Part shown: in pieces, positions 23,091 through 31,172 of the stretch
Layout of the letters: every line of letters begins with the position of its first letter
Position numbering within the stretch: position 1 is the stretch's first letter
Source of the DNA: Bacteroides sp.
GTDB lineage: Bacteria > Bacteroidota > Bacteroidia > Bacteroidales > Muribaculaceae
Assembly: GCA_014801985.1 (NCBI GenBank)
Contig: JAAVDD010000003.1
Span: 28,653 to 73,697, forward strand
Direction of reading: 5' to 3'
Length of the DNA: 45,045 bases
The notes under the pieces: generated by a model
Told to the model about the DNA's origin: nothing
Database searches by the model: none
The model's input: the letters and a program-made list of their open reading frames with translations, nothing else
Translations under genes and position numbers: made by a program

Positions 23091-24905
23091 TTAATCCTCC
23101 CCTTCGGGTTCGGAATTATATCTCTTTTTGCGTGAGCGCATCGGCACTTCTGAGAATACGTGAGCATTGTCGGCCGAAATCTTCGGACCCTGTGGTGTCA
23201 CGCTCTTGTAGTTATCGCGCGGTTTGAAGGCTCGGTCGCCTCCAGGTTTACGGTCACCACTGAATTTGCGGTCGCCTCCCGGCTTACGGTCACCACTGAA
23301 TTTGCGGTCACCACCCTGACGGCGGTCATCGTTGAATCTGCGGTCACCACCCTGACGACGGTCATCGTTGAATCTGCGGTCGCCACCAGGCTTACGGTCG
23401 CCGTTGAATTTACGATCGCCACCGAATTTACGGTCACCACCCTGACGGCGGTCATCGTTGAATCTACGGTCGCCATCGAAACTGTGCTCCGAACTGAAGT
23501 CACCTTCAGTATCAAAACCTCTGTTGTCGTTAAACTTTCGGTCGCTTCTTGCCGGTTTGTTTTTCTTGTCGAAACGTCGTCCGCTTCCATATCCTCCCTT
23601 GGCTCCTTTCGGTCCTTTTGAGGAGCGATCCTTTCCATGTCCGAATTTACGGGTCTCAGCCTTCCATTCATCATCGGAGAGATGACGCATCTTGCGCGGA
23701 CGGCGTTCCGCCTCATCCTCTTCCTCTTCCGTGTAGTGGCTCACCCTTCCTCCGTCGGCACGGAAATCGGAATAGCTTCCGTCAAAGAGCACATATTCAC
23801 GCAGCGAGCATTCGATGCTCCCATTGAGAAGAGGAATCTTCATTGAAGGCTTTAGTCCGATATTTGCGAAATCATCATCGCTCATGCCGATGATCCAGGC
23901 GTGATAGCCGGGGAAATATTTCTTGAGCGTCGATCCGATGCCACGGTAAAGCTCCGTCATGTCGTCGGGACGCAGACGCGCTCCGTAAGGGGGATTCATC
24001 ACCAGGATACCTGCTTCCGGATTATCGGTCCAGTCGCTCATAGGGCGACAACTGAGTTCCACCATGTCGTCGACCTTGGCACTCTTGATGTTCTGGCGTG
24101 CGATAGCCACAGCTTCGGGATCTATGTCGCCGCCATAGATTTTATAATCGAAGTCGCGCTCCGCGCTATCGTCGTTGTATATGTCTTCGAAAAGCTCCTT
24201 GTCGAAATCCTCCCACTTCTCAAAAGCGAAATGTTCACGGTAGATACCAGGATTGATGTTTGCCGCTATGAGTGCAGCCTCAACGAGGAATGTTCCTGAA
24301 CCGCACATCGGATCCACGAAATTGCAGTCGCCTCTCCATCCGGTCTTCATGATGATTCCGGCTGCCAGCACCTCATTTATGGGGGCCTCTGTCTGTGCCA
24401 CGCGGTAGCCGCGTTTGGAGAGAGGCTCTCCGCTTGAATCGAGCGAGATGGTGACACGGTCTTCGGAGATATGCACATTCAACATCAGGTCGGCACCTGT
24501 GACACGTATCGACGGGCGCTCACCGGTGAGATCGCGGAAATGGTCCACTATGCCATCCTTGACGCGGTAGGTCACGAATTTGGAATGTGTGAACTCCTCG
24601 CTGTTAACTGTCGAGTCGATTGAGAACGTAGTCGATTGAGTCATGTATTTCTCCCATGGAATATCTCTCACGATATCATAAAGCTCATCGGGATCATGGG
24701 CTGTGAATTTTTCAATTGGCTTTAGAATCCTCAGAGCCGTGCGGCAGCATAGGTTGGCCTTATACATGATGGCGAGGTCTCCTTCAAAGCTCACCATCCG
24801 GCGGCCCATCTCTACATTTTCCGCACCCAAAGAGATGAGCTCATCGCGCAGCACATCTTCGAGACCCTGGAAAGTCTTGGCCACCATTGAAAATTTATTT
24901 TCCAT
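23091..24905 (-). CDS. rlmL: THUMP-domain 23S rRNA/RNA guanine methyltransferase with repeat tail
   Basis: SAM-dependent N2-guanine methyltransferase of the RlmL-N/TrmN type, acting on 23S rRNA or another structured RNA. A THUMP domain covers about residues 50-160. The methyltransferase domain has DPMCGSGTFLVEAAL (198-212) for SAM binding and NPPYGARL (304-311) as the catalytic motif IV. The core ends near residue 390 at FDGSYSDFRADGG. The last ~215 residues are a basic, low-complexity tail, including a 78-residue array of RRFNDDRRQGGD- and RKFSGDRKPGGD-type units (480-557). The tail is likely disordered and may bind RNA. The exact target nucleotide is unknown. Confidence 0.87.
   Translation of the reverse strand: MENKFSMVAKTFQGLEDVLRDELISLGAENVEMGRRMVSFEGDLAIMYKANLCCRTALRILKPIEKFTAHDPDELYDIVRDIPWEKYMTQSTTFSIDSTVNSEEFTHSKFVTYRVKDGIVDHFRDLTGERPSIRVTGADLMLNVHISEDRVTISLDSSGEPLSKRGYRVAQTEAPINEVLAAGIIMKTGWRGDCNFVDPMCGSGTFLVEAALIAANINPGIYREHFAFEKWEDFDKELFEDIYNDDSAERDFDYKIYGGDIDPEAVAIARQNIKSAKVDDMVELSCRPMSDWTDNPEAGILVMNPPYGARLRPDDMTELYRGIGSTLKKYFPGYHAWIIGMSDDDFANIGLKPSMKIPLLNGSIECSLREYVLFDGSYSDFRADGGRVSHYTEEEEDEAERRPRKMRHLSDDEWKAETRKFGHGKDRSSKGPKGAKGGYGSGRRFDKKNKPARSDRKFNDNRGFDTEGDFSSEHSFDGDRRFNDDRRQGGDRKFGGDRKFNGDRKPGGDRRFNDDRRQGGDRRFNDDRRQGGDRKFSGDRKPGGDRKFSGDRKPGGDRAFKPRDNYKSVTPQGPKISADNAHVFSEVPMRSRKKRYNSEPEGED
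23235..23468 (-). repeat. 36-bp in-frame tandem repeat encoding the RlmL tail
   Basis: Six 36-bp units and one 18-bp half unit encode three copies of RRFNDDRRQGGD and three of RKF(S/N)GDRKPGGD plus RKFGGD. Units differ by a few substitutions; the two most distal RKFSGDRKPGGD copies are nearly identical at DNA level. The length is a multiple of three, so unit gain or loss keeps the frame. Confidence 0.9.
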
Positions 24906-24956
24906 TAATATGTTTATACTTAGTCGGTTGTTGCAGTTTGCTTATTGAAGATATTA

Positions 24957-26393
24957 TTAGAATGTGATCACATTCTCACCTCCGGAGGATGGTCGGGAGG
25001 GTGAAGAGGGCGAGGAACCACCGCCGAAGTTGATTCCCATGCCGCTATCGGGGCTGTCATCGTGGCTCGGCTTCGATTCGGGAAGCACGGTTGCCTGGTT
25101 GAGCTGGCGCAGGGTCTCATTGAATTTCGCCGGACGGTTATAAGCCGGGGTGCGTTCCAGAAGCGCTATCACCTCCATGTCATCGAACATCGAGGGCGTA
25201 AGCACAGCATAGCGTACCTTGTCGGCTTCGCGCGCCTGTTTTGTCAGACGCTCGCCACCGTAATATTCCTCTATTGCTACACGCTCGGCCTCTTTCTGAG
25301 CCTTGGCTACGTGGTCTTCTTCGCCACCACCGCCCATCACTATGACCTTGTTACCGCCGCCACCGTTATCTTCTTCTCCATCGCGCAGAGTCATGTCGAA
25401 GCCGGAGGCCAGAACTGTGACCTTCACTTTCTCTCCCATTGCAGGGTCATCGCCGATACCCCACTTCACATCTATACTCGATGGGAGTTTACTTGTGAAC
25501 TGCGTGATTTCGGAAATCTCCTCCATACGTAGCGGGTTGGGAGAGTCTTTCCAGCACATAAACTTAAGGAGAAGTCGCTTTGAACTGTAGATGTCATCCA
25601 TCTTCAGCAGCGGGGAGTGAAGTGCATTCTGAATAGCGTCGGAAATGCGGTGTTCCCCCTCGCCGTAGGCAGTGGAGATGATGGCGGTTCCGGCATCCTT
25701 CAGAGTGGTTTTCACATCCTGGAAGTCGACGTTGATATAACAGGGCTCGGAGATGATTTCCGAGATGGAGCGGGCTGCATTGGCCAGTGTATCGTCGGCC
25801 TTACCGAAGGCGTTGAAGAAGTTGAGGTCTTTATATAGCTCAACGAGGTTCTCATTGTTGATGATGAGGATGGCATCGACGTGCTTCTTCATCTCCTCCG
25901 CTCCTTCGAGAGCCTTGATAATCTTTTTCTGTCCTTCAAACATGAAGGGGATTGTTACAATACCGATTGTCAGCATGCCTGAGTCCTTGGCAATCTTTGC
26001 CACCACAGGGCTGGCGCCGGTTCCGGTACCTCCACCCATACCGGCAGTGATGAACACCATCTCTGTCTGGTCGGTGAAGAGGTCGGCGATTTTATTGCTG
26101 TATTCCTCGGCATATTGCCGGCCGACTTCCGGTTTGTTACCGGCTCCTCGTCCCGGTCCCAGCAGGATTTTGTTGGGCACGGGCGACATCTCAAGGCTCT
26201 GCTTATCCGTGTTGCACAACACGAAGTTCACATGTGGAATCTGGAGTCTATACATATAGCTGACAGCGTTGCAGCCGCCGCCTCCTACTCCCACCACCTT
26301 GATGATGGCGTCATTGTTCTCCTCGACAAATCCGGAGGTGTCCGTAATATCGCGGGTTGTTATATCTGTATCTGGAGTGAAGTCTTCTATCAT
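24957..26393 (-). CDS. ftsZ: Cell division protein FtsZ
   Basis: Tubulin-like GTPase that forms the Z ring. The 478 residues have the GTP loop GVGGGGCNAV near 36-43, the signature GGGTGTG at 120-126, and the synergy loop NVDFQDVKTTL. The globular core ends near residue 340. A linker follows with LLERTPAYNRPAKFNETLR and a Gly/Ser/Pro-rich end, GENVITF. I do not see the usual D-x-P-x-F-L-R C-terminal peptide that contacts FtsA in other phyla. It is the last gene of the dcw cluster, 24 bases after ftsA; the RNA methyltransferase follows 51 bases later without a visible terminator. Confidence 0.97.
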   Translation of the reverse strand: MIEDFTPDTDITTRDITDTSGFVEENNDAIIKVVGVGGGGCNAVSYMYRLQIPHVNFVLCNTDKQSLEMSPVPNKILLGPGRGAGNKPEVGRQYAEEYSNKIADLFTDQTEMVFITAGMGGGTGTGASPVVAKIAKDSGMLTIGIVTIPFMFEGQKKIIKALEGAEEMKKHVDAILIINNENLVELYKDLNFFNAFGKADDTLANAARSISEIISEPCYINVDFQDVKTTLKDAGTAIISTAYGEGEHRISDAIQNALHSPLLKMDDIYSSKRLLLKFMCWKDSPNPLRMEEISEITQFTSKLPSSIDVKWGIGDDPAMGEKVKVTVLASGFDMTLRDGEEDNGGGGNKVIVMGGGGEEDHVAKAQKEAERVAIEEYYGGERLTKQAREADKVRYAVLTPSMFDDMEVIALLERTPAYNRPAKFNETLRQLNQATVLPESKPSHDDSPDSGMGINFGGGSSPSSPSRPSSGGENVITF

Positions 26394-26417
26394 TTTTGTT
26401 GGAGATGAGTTGGTGAA

Positions 26418-27764
26418 TTATTCGATGATATCGTCATCATCATCGTCGGTGCCTGTGAAGAATCCTGCGACCTTATTACCGAAGCGGCTGAACATCGAAG
26501 GCTTTTTCACTTTCGGTTTCTTGTCGACTCCTCTTCTGCGGGCTGGTTCAGGATCAGGATCCACGAGAGGATCATCGGTCACGGTGCCGTTGGTCGGCAA
26601 TTCCTCATGTTTAGGTAAAGAGAGACATTCAGCTGTATTGTTAGTGGCGCCGGTATATAGCACACTTGCCACTTCAATAAGCTCAAGTTTCTGATTGCGT
26701 GCGTCTTCGACACGTATATAGCTTGGGAGCTGTCCTCGGCGCACGGGGAGGGTGCTTCGGTCGCCTAAAAGTTGCAGAATGCCATTCAGCTGTGCTCCTC
26801 CGCCGATGCAGACAATTCCTCCCGGCAGGTCTTTATCTTTCAGACCTGCATATTCTATCTGGGCTATGATGTTGGCCACGATTTCTTCAGAACGCGCCAC
26901 AATGTAGTTGGCCACTTCATTCATTTTCACCCCGTTGAAATTCTGCATCGATACGTTGTCGCGTGCGATGGCATCTCCGGAGGATATCTTCATTTCCTCG
27001 GCCTTCTCTTCGAGAATATGAAGGGTGGTGAGGTCGCGGGTTATGTTGCGGCCCCCGATGGGGAGAGTCACGAAATATCGAAGCTGCCCTCCTTTGTATA
27101 TGGTCACGGTAGTGGTTTCCGCTCCCATGTCGACCAGCATGCACCCAAGGTTTTTCTCATCGGGTTTCAGTATCAGCTGTCCTGTGCATAGGGCGGTCAC
27201 TATCGCGCCGTTGATGGTGATTTTGAGTTTGTCCTGAAGTGTGCGCACAAGATTACGCTTCAATTCGGGACGGCACACTATGAGGTCGTAGGTGCCGCGT
27301 ATATAACTTCCTATCATCCCTTTCGGGGAAGTGGTTTCGGTCTTGTCCACCCTGAATACGCGCGGTATTGCATCGACCACTTCAAGGGAGTTGTCTATTG
27401 CCGATTTGAGCGCCTGAGCGCGCAGTCCGGCCATTATATCTTGGGTTATTTCTGTATCTTCGGGAAGGTTCTTGCTCACCTCCGTGGTGAGCGAACGTAG
27501 CGAGCGCCCCGACATTCCGATATAGACACCGATTATCTGGCGTGGCGTCACAGACGGGCGTTTCTGGATTTTCTGAAGCAGATGCTGTATTCGCAGCGAA
27601 GTATCTTCAAGATTCTGAATGATACCGTATCTCACTCCCTCCACGCCGGCATCCTGCTCGACAGCCACTATGTCGAGCTGGTTTGTGGACCGCAGTTTCC
27701 CCACCGCGGCTATTATCTTAGAGCTGCTGATTTCTATCGCAGCCACATATCTATCTTCGTTCAT
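26418..27764 (-). CDS. ftsA: Cell division protein FtsA
   Basis: Actin-like ATPase that tethers FtsZ filaments to the membrane. The 448 residues begin at MNEDRYVAAIEISSSKI. The phosphate-binding segments LVDMGAETTTVTIYKGG and IVCIGGGAQLNGI are visible, along with the FtsA-type 1C insertion. The C-terminal SMFSRFGNKVAGFF is a likely amphipathic membrane-targeting helix, followed unusually by an acidic end (six Asp). The frame extends to a TTG at 27791 that overlaps ftsQ; the ATG at 27764 leaves a 7-base gap and matches the family start, so it is preferred. Confidence 0.95.
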   Translation of the reverse strand: MNEDRYVAAIEISSSKIIAAVGKLRSTNQLDIVAVEQDAGVEGVRYGIIQNLEDTSLRIQHLLQKIQKRPSVTPRQIIGVYIGMSGRSLRSLTTEVSKNLPEDTEITQDIMAGLRAQALKSAIDNSLEVVDAIPRVFRVDKTETTSPKGMIGSYIRGTYDLIVCRPELKRNLVRTLQDKLKITINGAIVTALCTGQLILKPDEKNLGCMLVDMGAETTTVTIYKGGQLRYFVTLPIGGRNITRDLTTLHILEEKAEEMKISSGDAIARDNVSMQNFNGVKMNEVANYIVARSEEIVANIIAQIEYAGLKDKDLPGGIVCIGGGAQLNGILQLLGDRSTLPVRRGQLPSYIRVEDARNQKLELIEVASVLYTGATNNTAECLSLPKHEELPTNGTVTDDPLVDPDPEPARRRGVDKKPKVKKPSMFSRFGNKVAGFFTGTDDDDDDIIE

Positions 27765-27771
27765 ATCCCGT

Positions 27772-28623
27772 CTATTCTTCTGTTTTTGCAATATCCTCCT
27801 CCGAGGGGTTCAGATTGTCTACAAGGGTGGTCTCGTCAGGATCGATGTCATCATCCTCTATGGGAGCGGCTATCACGGGCTTCACTCTGCGAGTAGCCAC
27901 CACCTGATCGCGGAATTTAACCGATATGGTATCGTATTCCTCCCAGCCCTTGTAAGGCATCACTTTTCTATAGAACAACTTCAGAGCCTCTTTTTTCTCT
28001 TCCAGTCGTGTCGTGTCGCCGAAATTCACCACATGCCCCAGCATTCGGGGCACAAGAAGGAGGTTTTGGGAATCCTGTGCCTCCACCATTGCCACAAGCT
28101 CCTTCAGCATCGGGTCCTTGGCAATGAATTTCACTAATGGCACCACCTCCCATGGCTCGAAGTTGGCATTGAACTTTCCTGTCACCACAGGTGCGTCAGT
28201 ATAGAATTCCGCTTTCGAATCGATCTGCTTCCCGTCTTTGTTGACATAATAGGATTTGTCGCCAATGAAAAGGCGCATCACCGGCACCAGTGGCACAATC
28301 TCTATCTTTAGCCTTCCGCCGGAAGAAATCATGCAGTTGACGCTCTCGAAGGTGTTGAGGTCGGAGAGATATTTCTCTATGGCAAGAGTATTGAGCTTGT
28401 TGAGAGGCTCCCCTTTTATGCGACGCGGATAGCGTGCCAACTCACGTGCCACGCCTTTTACAACGACCGCATCCATATTCCGGTTGCCCTTCACCTCTAT
28501 GTCGATACCCTCGCACACATGACGGTCGGCCTCACTCTTTGCCCATACGCTCATGCTGATGCAATAGGCACAGAGGAGGAGCAGGATACTCCATTTGGTT
28601 ATCGTTCTTCCTGTCGGCGTCAT
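27772..28623 (-). CDS. ftsQ: Cell division protein FtsQ
   Basis: Divisome scaffold with one membrane segment (about residues 10-28) and a periplasmic part. The 283 residues are divergent, as usual for Bacteroidetes. The POTRA-like region lies at about 35-115 (GIDIEVKGNRNMDAVVVKGV) and the FtsQ beta domain after it, with RLKIEIVPLVPVMRLF. The last ~40 residues are acidic and probably disordered. The identity is supported by the position between murC and ftsA. It overlaps murC by ATGA. Confidence 0.88.
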   Translation of the reverse strand: MTPTGRTITKWSILLLLCAYCISMSVWAKSEADRHVCEGIDIEVKGNRNMDAVVVKGVARELARYPRRIKGEPLNKLNTLAIEKYLSDLNTFESVNCMISSGGRLKIEIVPLVPVMRLFIGDKSYYVNKDGKQIDSKAEFYTDAPVVTGKFNANFEPWEVVPLVKFIAKDPMLKELVAMVEAQDSQNLLLVPRMLGHVVNFGDTTRLEEKKEALKLFYRKVMPYKGWEEYDTISVKFRDQVVATRRVKPVIAAPIEDDDIDPDETTLVDNLNPSEEDIAKTEE

Positions 28624-30050
28624 TCTCCGGTCTCAAGTATTTTTTTGATATCCGGCAGGGCTCGATCGATGTCGGCGGCCCCTAAGGTCATCAAGATTTC
28701 AAAATTACTACTTTTTATCAGATTCAACAAATCTTTTCTCTTGCAAAATCTTTTTTCTTTGCAATTTACGCGATTAAGGATGATATCTGTGGTCACTCCC
28801 TCGATTGGAAGCTCCCTTGCAGGATAGATTTCGGGCATTATCACTTCATCAGCATCCGAAAGGGCTTCGGCGAATTCCGGTGCGAAATCGCGAGTCCGGG
28901 TGTAAAGATGGGGCTGGAAGATTACACTCAGCTTTCTTCCGGGGTATAGTTTTTTCACCGAGGCTATGGATGCCTTCACCTCATTTGGGGAATGGGCATA
29001 GTCGTCGATGAGTACCGGACCGTTCTCCCTCTCCGTGCCGTCAAGATATATTTCGAATCTGCGGCGTGCCCCGCGGAAGGTACGTAGACCCTCCTTCACC
29101 TCTTCCGGGGTGGCTCCTGCATGGATGGCGGCTGCAGCGGCTGCTACAGCGTTGTCTATGTTGATTTCCACGGGTACTCCCGGTTCGATGTCATTGATTC
29201 GTATGTCGGGGCCGATGAGGTCGAAGATGATTTTCCCTTCTCCATATCGGATATTCTCGGCATGCCAATCCCCTTCGGAGCCTCCGCTGTAGGTCTCCAC
29301 TCTCACTCCCTCTTTGACATTGGGTGTATAGGCCAGTCCGGTGTGAGTGATCAGCACACCCCCCTCTTGAATAAGGGAGGTGAATATTGAGAATGCCTCA
29401 AGGTAGTGTTCCTCGTCGCCGTATATGTCGAGATGATCTGGATCGGTGGAGGTCACCACTGCTATTGTCGGAGTGAGCTGATGGAAGGACCGGTCATATT
29501 CATCGGCTTCTATCACGCTGATTTTGGATCCTTCGTCAAGCACGAGATTGCTTCCTGTATTACGCAGGATTCCCCCTAAGAATGCCGTGCATCCTACGGA
29601 GGAATTTCGAAGTATGTTGGCAGTCATGGAGCAGGTGGTGGTCTTGCCGTGGCTTCCGGCTATGCAGATGGCCTCGGTGTGGCGCGTTATCTTCCCCAAT
29701 AGAGCAGCGCGTTTTATCACCTCGAATCCCCCTTCGCGGAACATCGAGAGGATTCTATTGTCGGAAGGTACGGCCGGCGTATAAACCACCAACGTTTTCT
29801 CCGGATCGCGGAACTCCTCTCCCACTTCCTCTTCGGAATCTGTGAATGTGAGGCGTGCACCCTCCTTCTCCAACTCGGAGGTGAGTTGCGACGGTGTGCG
29901 GTCATAGCCTCCTACAAGGGATCCGTGACGCAGATAATATCTCACTAAGTTGGCCATTCCGATTCCGCCGGCTCCCACAAAATATAGACGCTCCGGAATC
30001 TGCTGTGTCTTGTTCACTCCTTTATCCATCCTTTCTGTATCTATACACAT
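28620..30050 (-). CDS. murC: UDP-N-acetylmuramate--L-alanine ligase
   Basis: Adds the first amino acid, L-Ala, to UDP-MurNAc. The Rossmann domain has FVGAGGIGMANLVRY. The ATP loop GSHGKTTT is at 132-139. The central and C-terminal domains show EADEYDRSF, NIDNAVAAAAA, DDYAHSPNEVKAS and FQPHLYTRT, all MurC-type (476 residues in the longest reading). The start could be the ATG at 30050 or the one at 30029 (MDKGVNKTQQI); both precede the conserved domain and spacing does not decide. It lies 18 bases after murG. Confidence 0.95.
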   Translation of the reverse strand: MCIDTERMDKGVNKTQQIPERLYFVGAGGIGMANLVRYYLRHGSLVGGYDRTPSQLTSELEKEGARLTFTDSEEEVGEEFRDPEKTLVVYTPAVPSDNRILSMFREGGFEVIKRAALLGKITRHTEAICIAGSHGKTTTCSMTANILRNSSVGCTAFLGGILRNTGSNLVLDEGSKISVIEADEYDRSFHQLTPTIAVVTSTDPDHLDIYGDEEHYLEAFSIFTSLIQEGGVLITHTGLAYTPNVKEGVRVETYSGGSEGDWHAENIRYGEGKIIFDLIGPDIRINDIEPGVPVEINIDNAVAAAAAAIHAGATPEEVKEGLRTFRGARRRFEIYLDGTERENGPVLIDDYAHSPNEVKASIASVKKLYPGRKLSVIFQPHLYTRTRDFAPEFAEALSDADEVIMPEIYPARELPIEGVTTDIILNRVNCKEKRFCKRKDLLNLIKSSNFEILMTLGAADIDRALPDIKKILETGE

Positions 30051-30068
30051 CTTTTCTACCTTCTGTTT

Positions 30069-31172
30069 TCACTTAGCCCCTTTCACTATCCTCACTATCT
30101 CCTCCACAATCTTGTCGTCGCTGCCCAGAAGCGCCATTTCGGATATATTGCGGCTCATGGTCTGCAAACGTTTCTTATCGCAGATGAGGGAGAGGATGGT
30201 ATCGGCAAGTTTTGTCGGTGCGTCGGCATCGCTCACCATCACGGCCGCATCGCGGTCGACGAGAGCGAGGGCATTTTTTGTCTGATGGTCTTCCGCCACA
30301 TTCGGGGAAGGCACGAGTACACATGGCTTTCCGAGATTCTGAAGCTCACTGATGGAGCTTGCCCCGGCACGCGACACCACGAGGTCGGCGGCAGCGTAGG
30401 CTGAGGCCATGTCGGTGATGAACTGTGTGACCACAACTCCCTTTAATCCCTTCGAGGCCTTAGGACCACGGTCGCCGAAATTCTTGCCTGTCTGCCATAT
30501 CACCTGTATGCCGCGTTCGCTGAATTCCTTTACGCGGGCCTCCATAGCCTCGTTGAGAGTGCGTGCACCCAGACTACCCCCCACTACCAACACCGTTGGA
30601 CGTTCGGCAGCGAGTCCGAAGCTCTCACGTGCTCTGACTTTATCTTTGTTGGCCTCCATGAGATCCTTGCGCACAGGGTTCCCTGTCTTCACGATTCTGT
30701 CGGCAGGGAAGAAGCGTTCCATACCATCGTAGGCCACGCAAATCTTCTTCGCTTTAGAGGCAAGCAACTTGTTGGTTACTCCGGCGTATGAGTTCTGTTC
30801 CTGAAGCAGCGTGGGCACTCCTGCTTTCTGAGCAGCCTTGAGAGTCGGCCCGGAAGCGTATCCCCCCACTCCGATTGCTATGTCGGGCTTGAATTCCTTC
30901 ACAATCTTTCGTGCCATGCGGATGCTATTCCAGAGCTTCATCATCACAGACACATTCTTGAGAAGGTTCTTACGGTCGAATCCGGCCACCGGGAGTCCGG
31001 TGATTTCATAGCCGGCCGCAGGGACTTTCTCCATCTCCATTCTGTTGTCGGCACCCACAAAGAGGATATTGCAGTCGAGGCGACGCTTGAGTGCGTTAGC
31101 TATCGAAAGCGCCGGGAAGATATGTCCTCCCGTGCCTCCGCCGCTTATAAGTATGTTATATTTTTCAGCCAT
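30069..31172 (-). CDS. murG: UDP-GlcNAc:undecaprenyl-PP-MurNAc-pentapeptide GlcNAc transferase
   Basis: Makes lipid II from lipid I at the inner face of the membrane. The 367 residues have the GT28 signature SGGGTGGHIFPALSIA (10-25), SYAGVTNKLLA, VVGGSLGARTLNEAM and the donor motif SRAGASSISELQNLGKPCVL. Length and order are standard. Its start overlaps the end of ftsW by 8 bases. Confidence 0.96.
   Translation of the reverse strand: MAEKYNILISGGGTGGHIFPALSIANALKRRLDCNILFVGADNRMEMEKVPAAGYEITGLPVAGFDRKNLLKNVSVMMKLWNSIRMARKIVKEFKPDIAIGVGGYASGPTLKAAQKAGVPTLLQEQNSYAGVTNKLLASKAKKICVAYDGMERFFPADRIVKTGNPVRKDLMEANKDKVRARESFGLAAERPTVLVVGGSLGARTLNEAMEARVKEFSERGIQVIWQTGKNFGDRGPKASKGLKGVVVTQFITDMASAYAAADLVVSRAGASSISELQNLGKPCVLVPSPNVAEDHQTKNALALVDRDAAVMVSDADAPTKLADTILSLICDKKRLQTMSRNISEMALLGSDDKIVEEIVRIVKGAK

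Noticed and set aside
23235..23468. Possible CRISPR array
   Set aside because: Units are contiguous, in frame with rlmL, and have no unique spacers of constant length.
23160..23716. Long frames in other phases across the RlmL tail, one Thr/Val-rich
   Set aside because: The 36-bp repeat keeps all phases open, so the translations are by-products of the repeat.
26418..27791. FtsA start at TTG 27791
   Set aside because: It would overlap ftsQ by 20 bases and add residues unlike FtsA; the ATG at 27764 fits the family and spacing.
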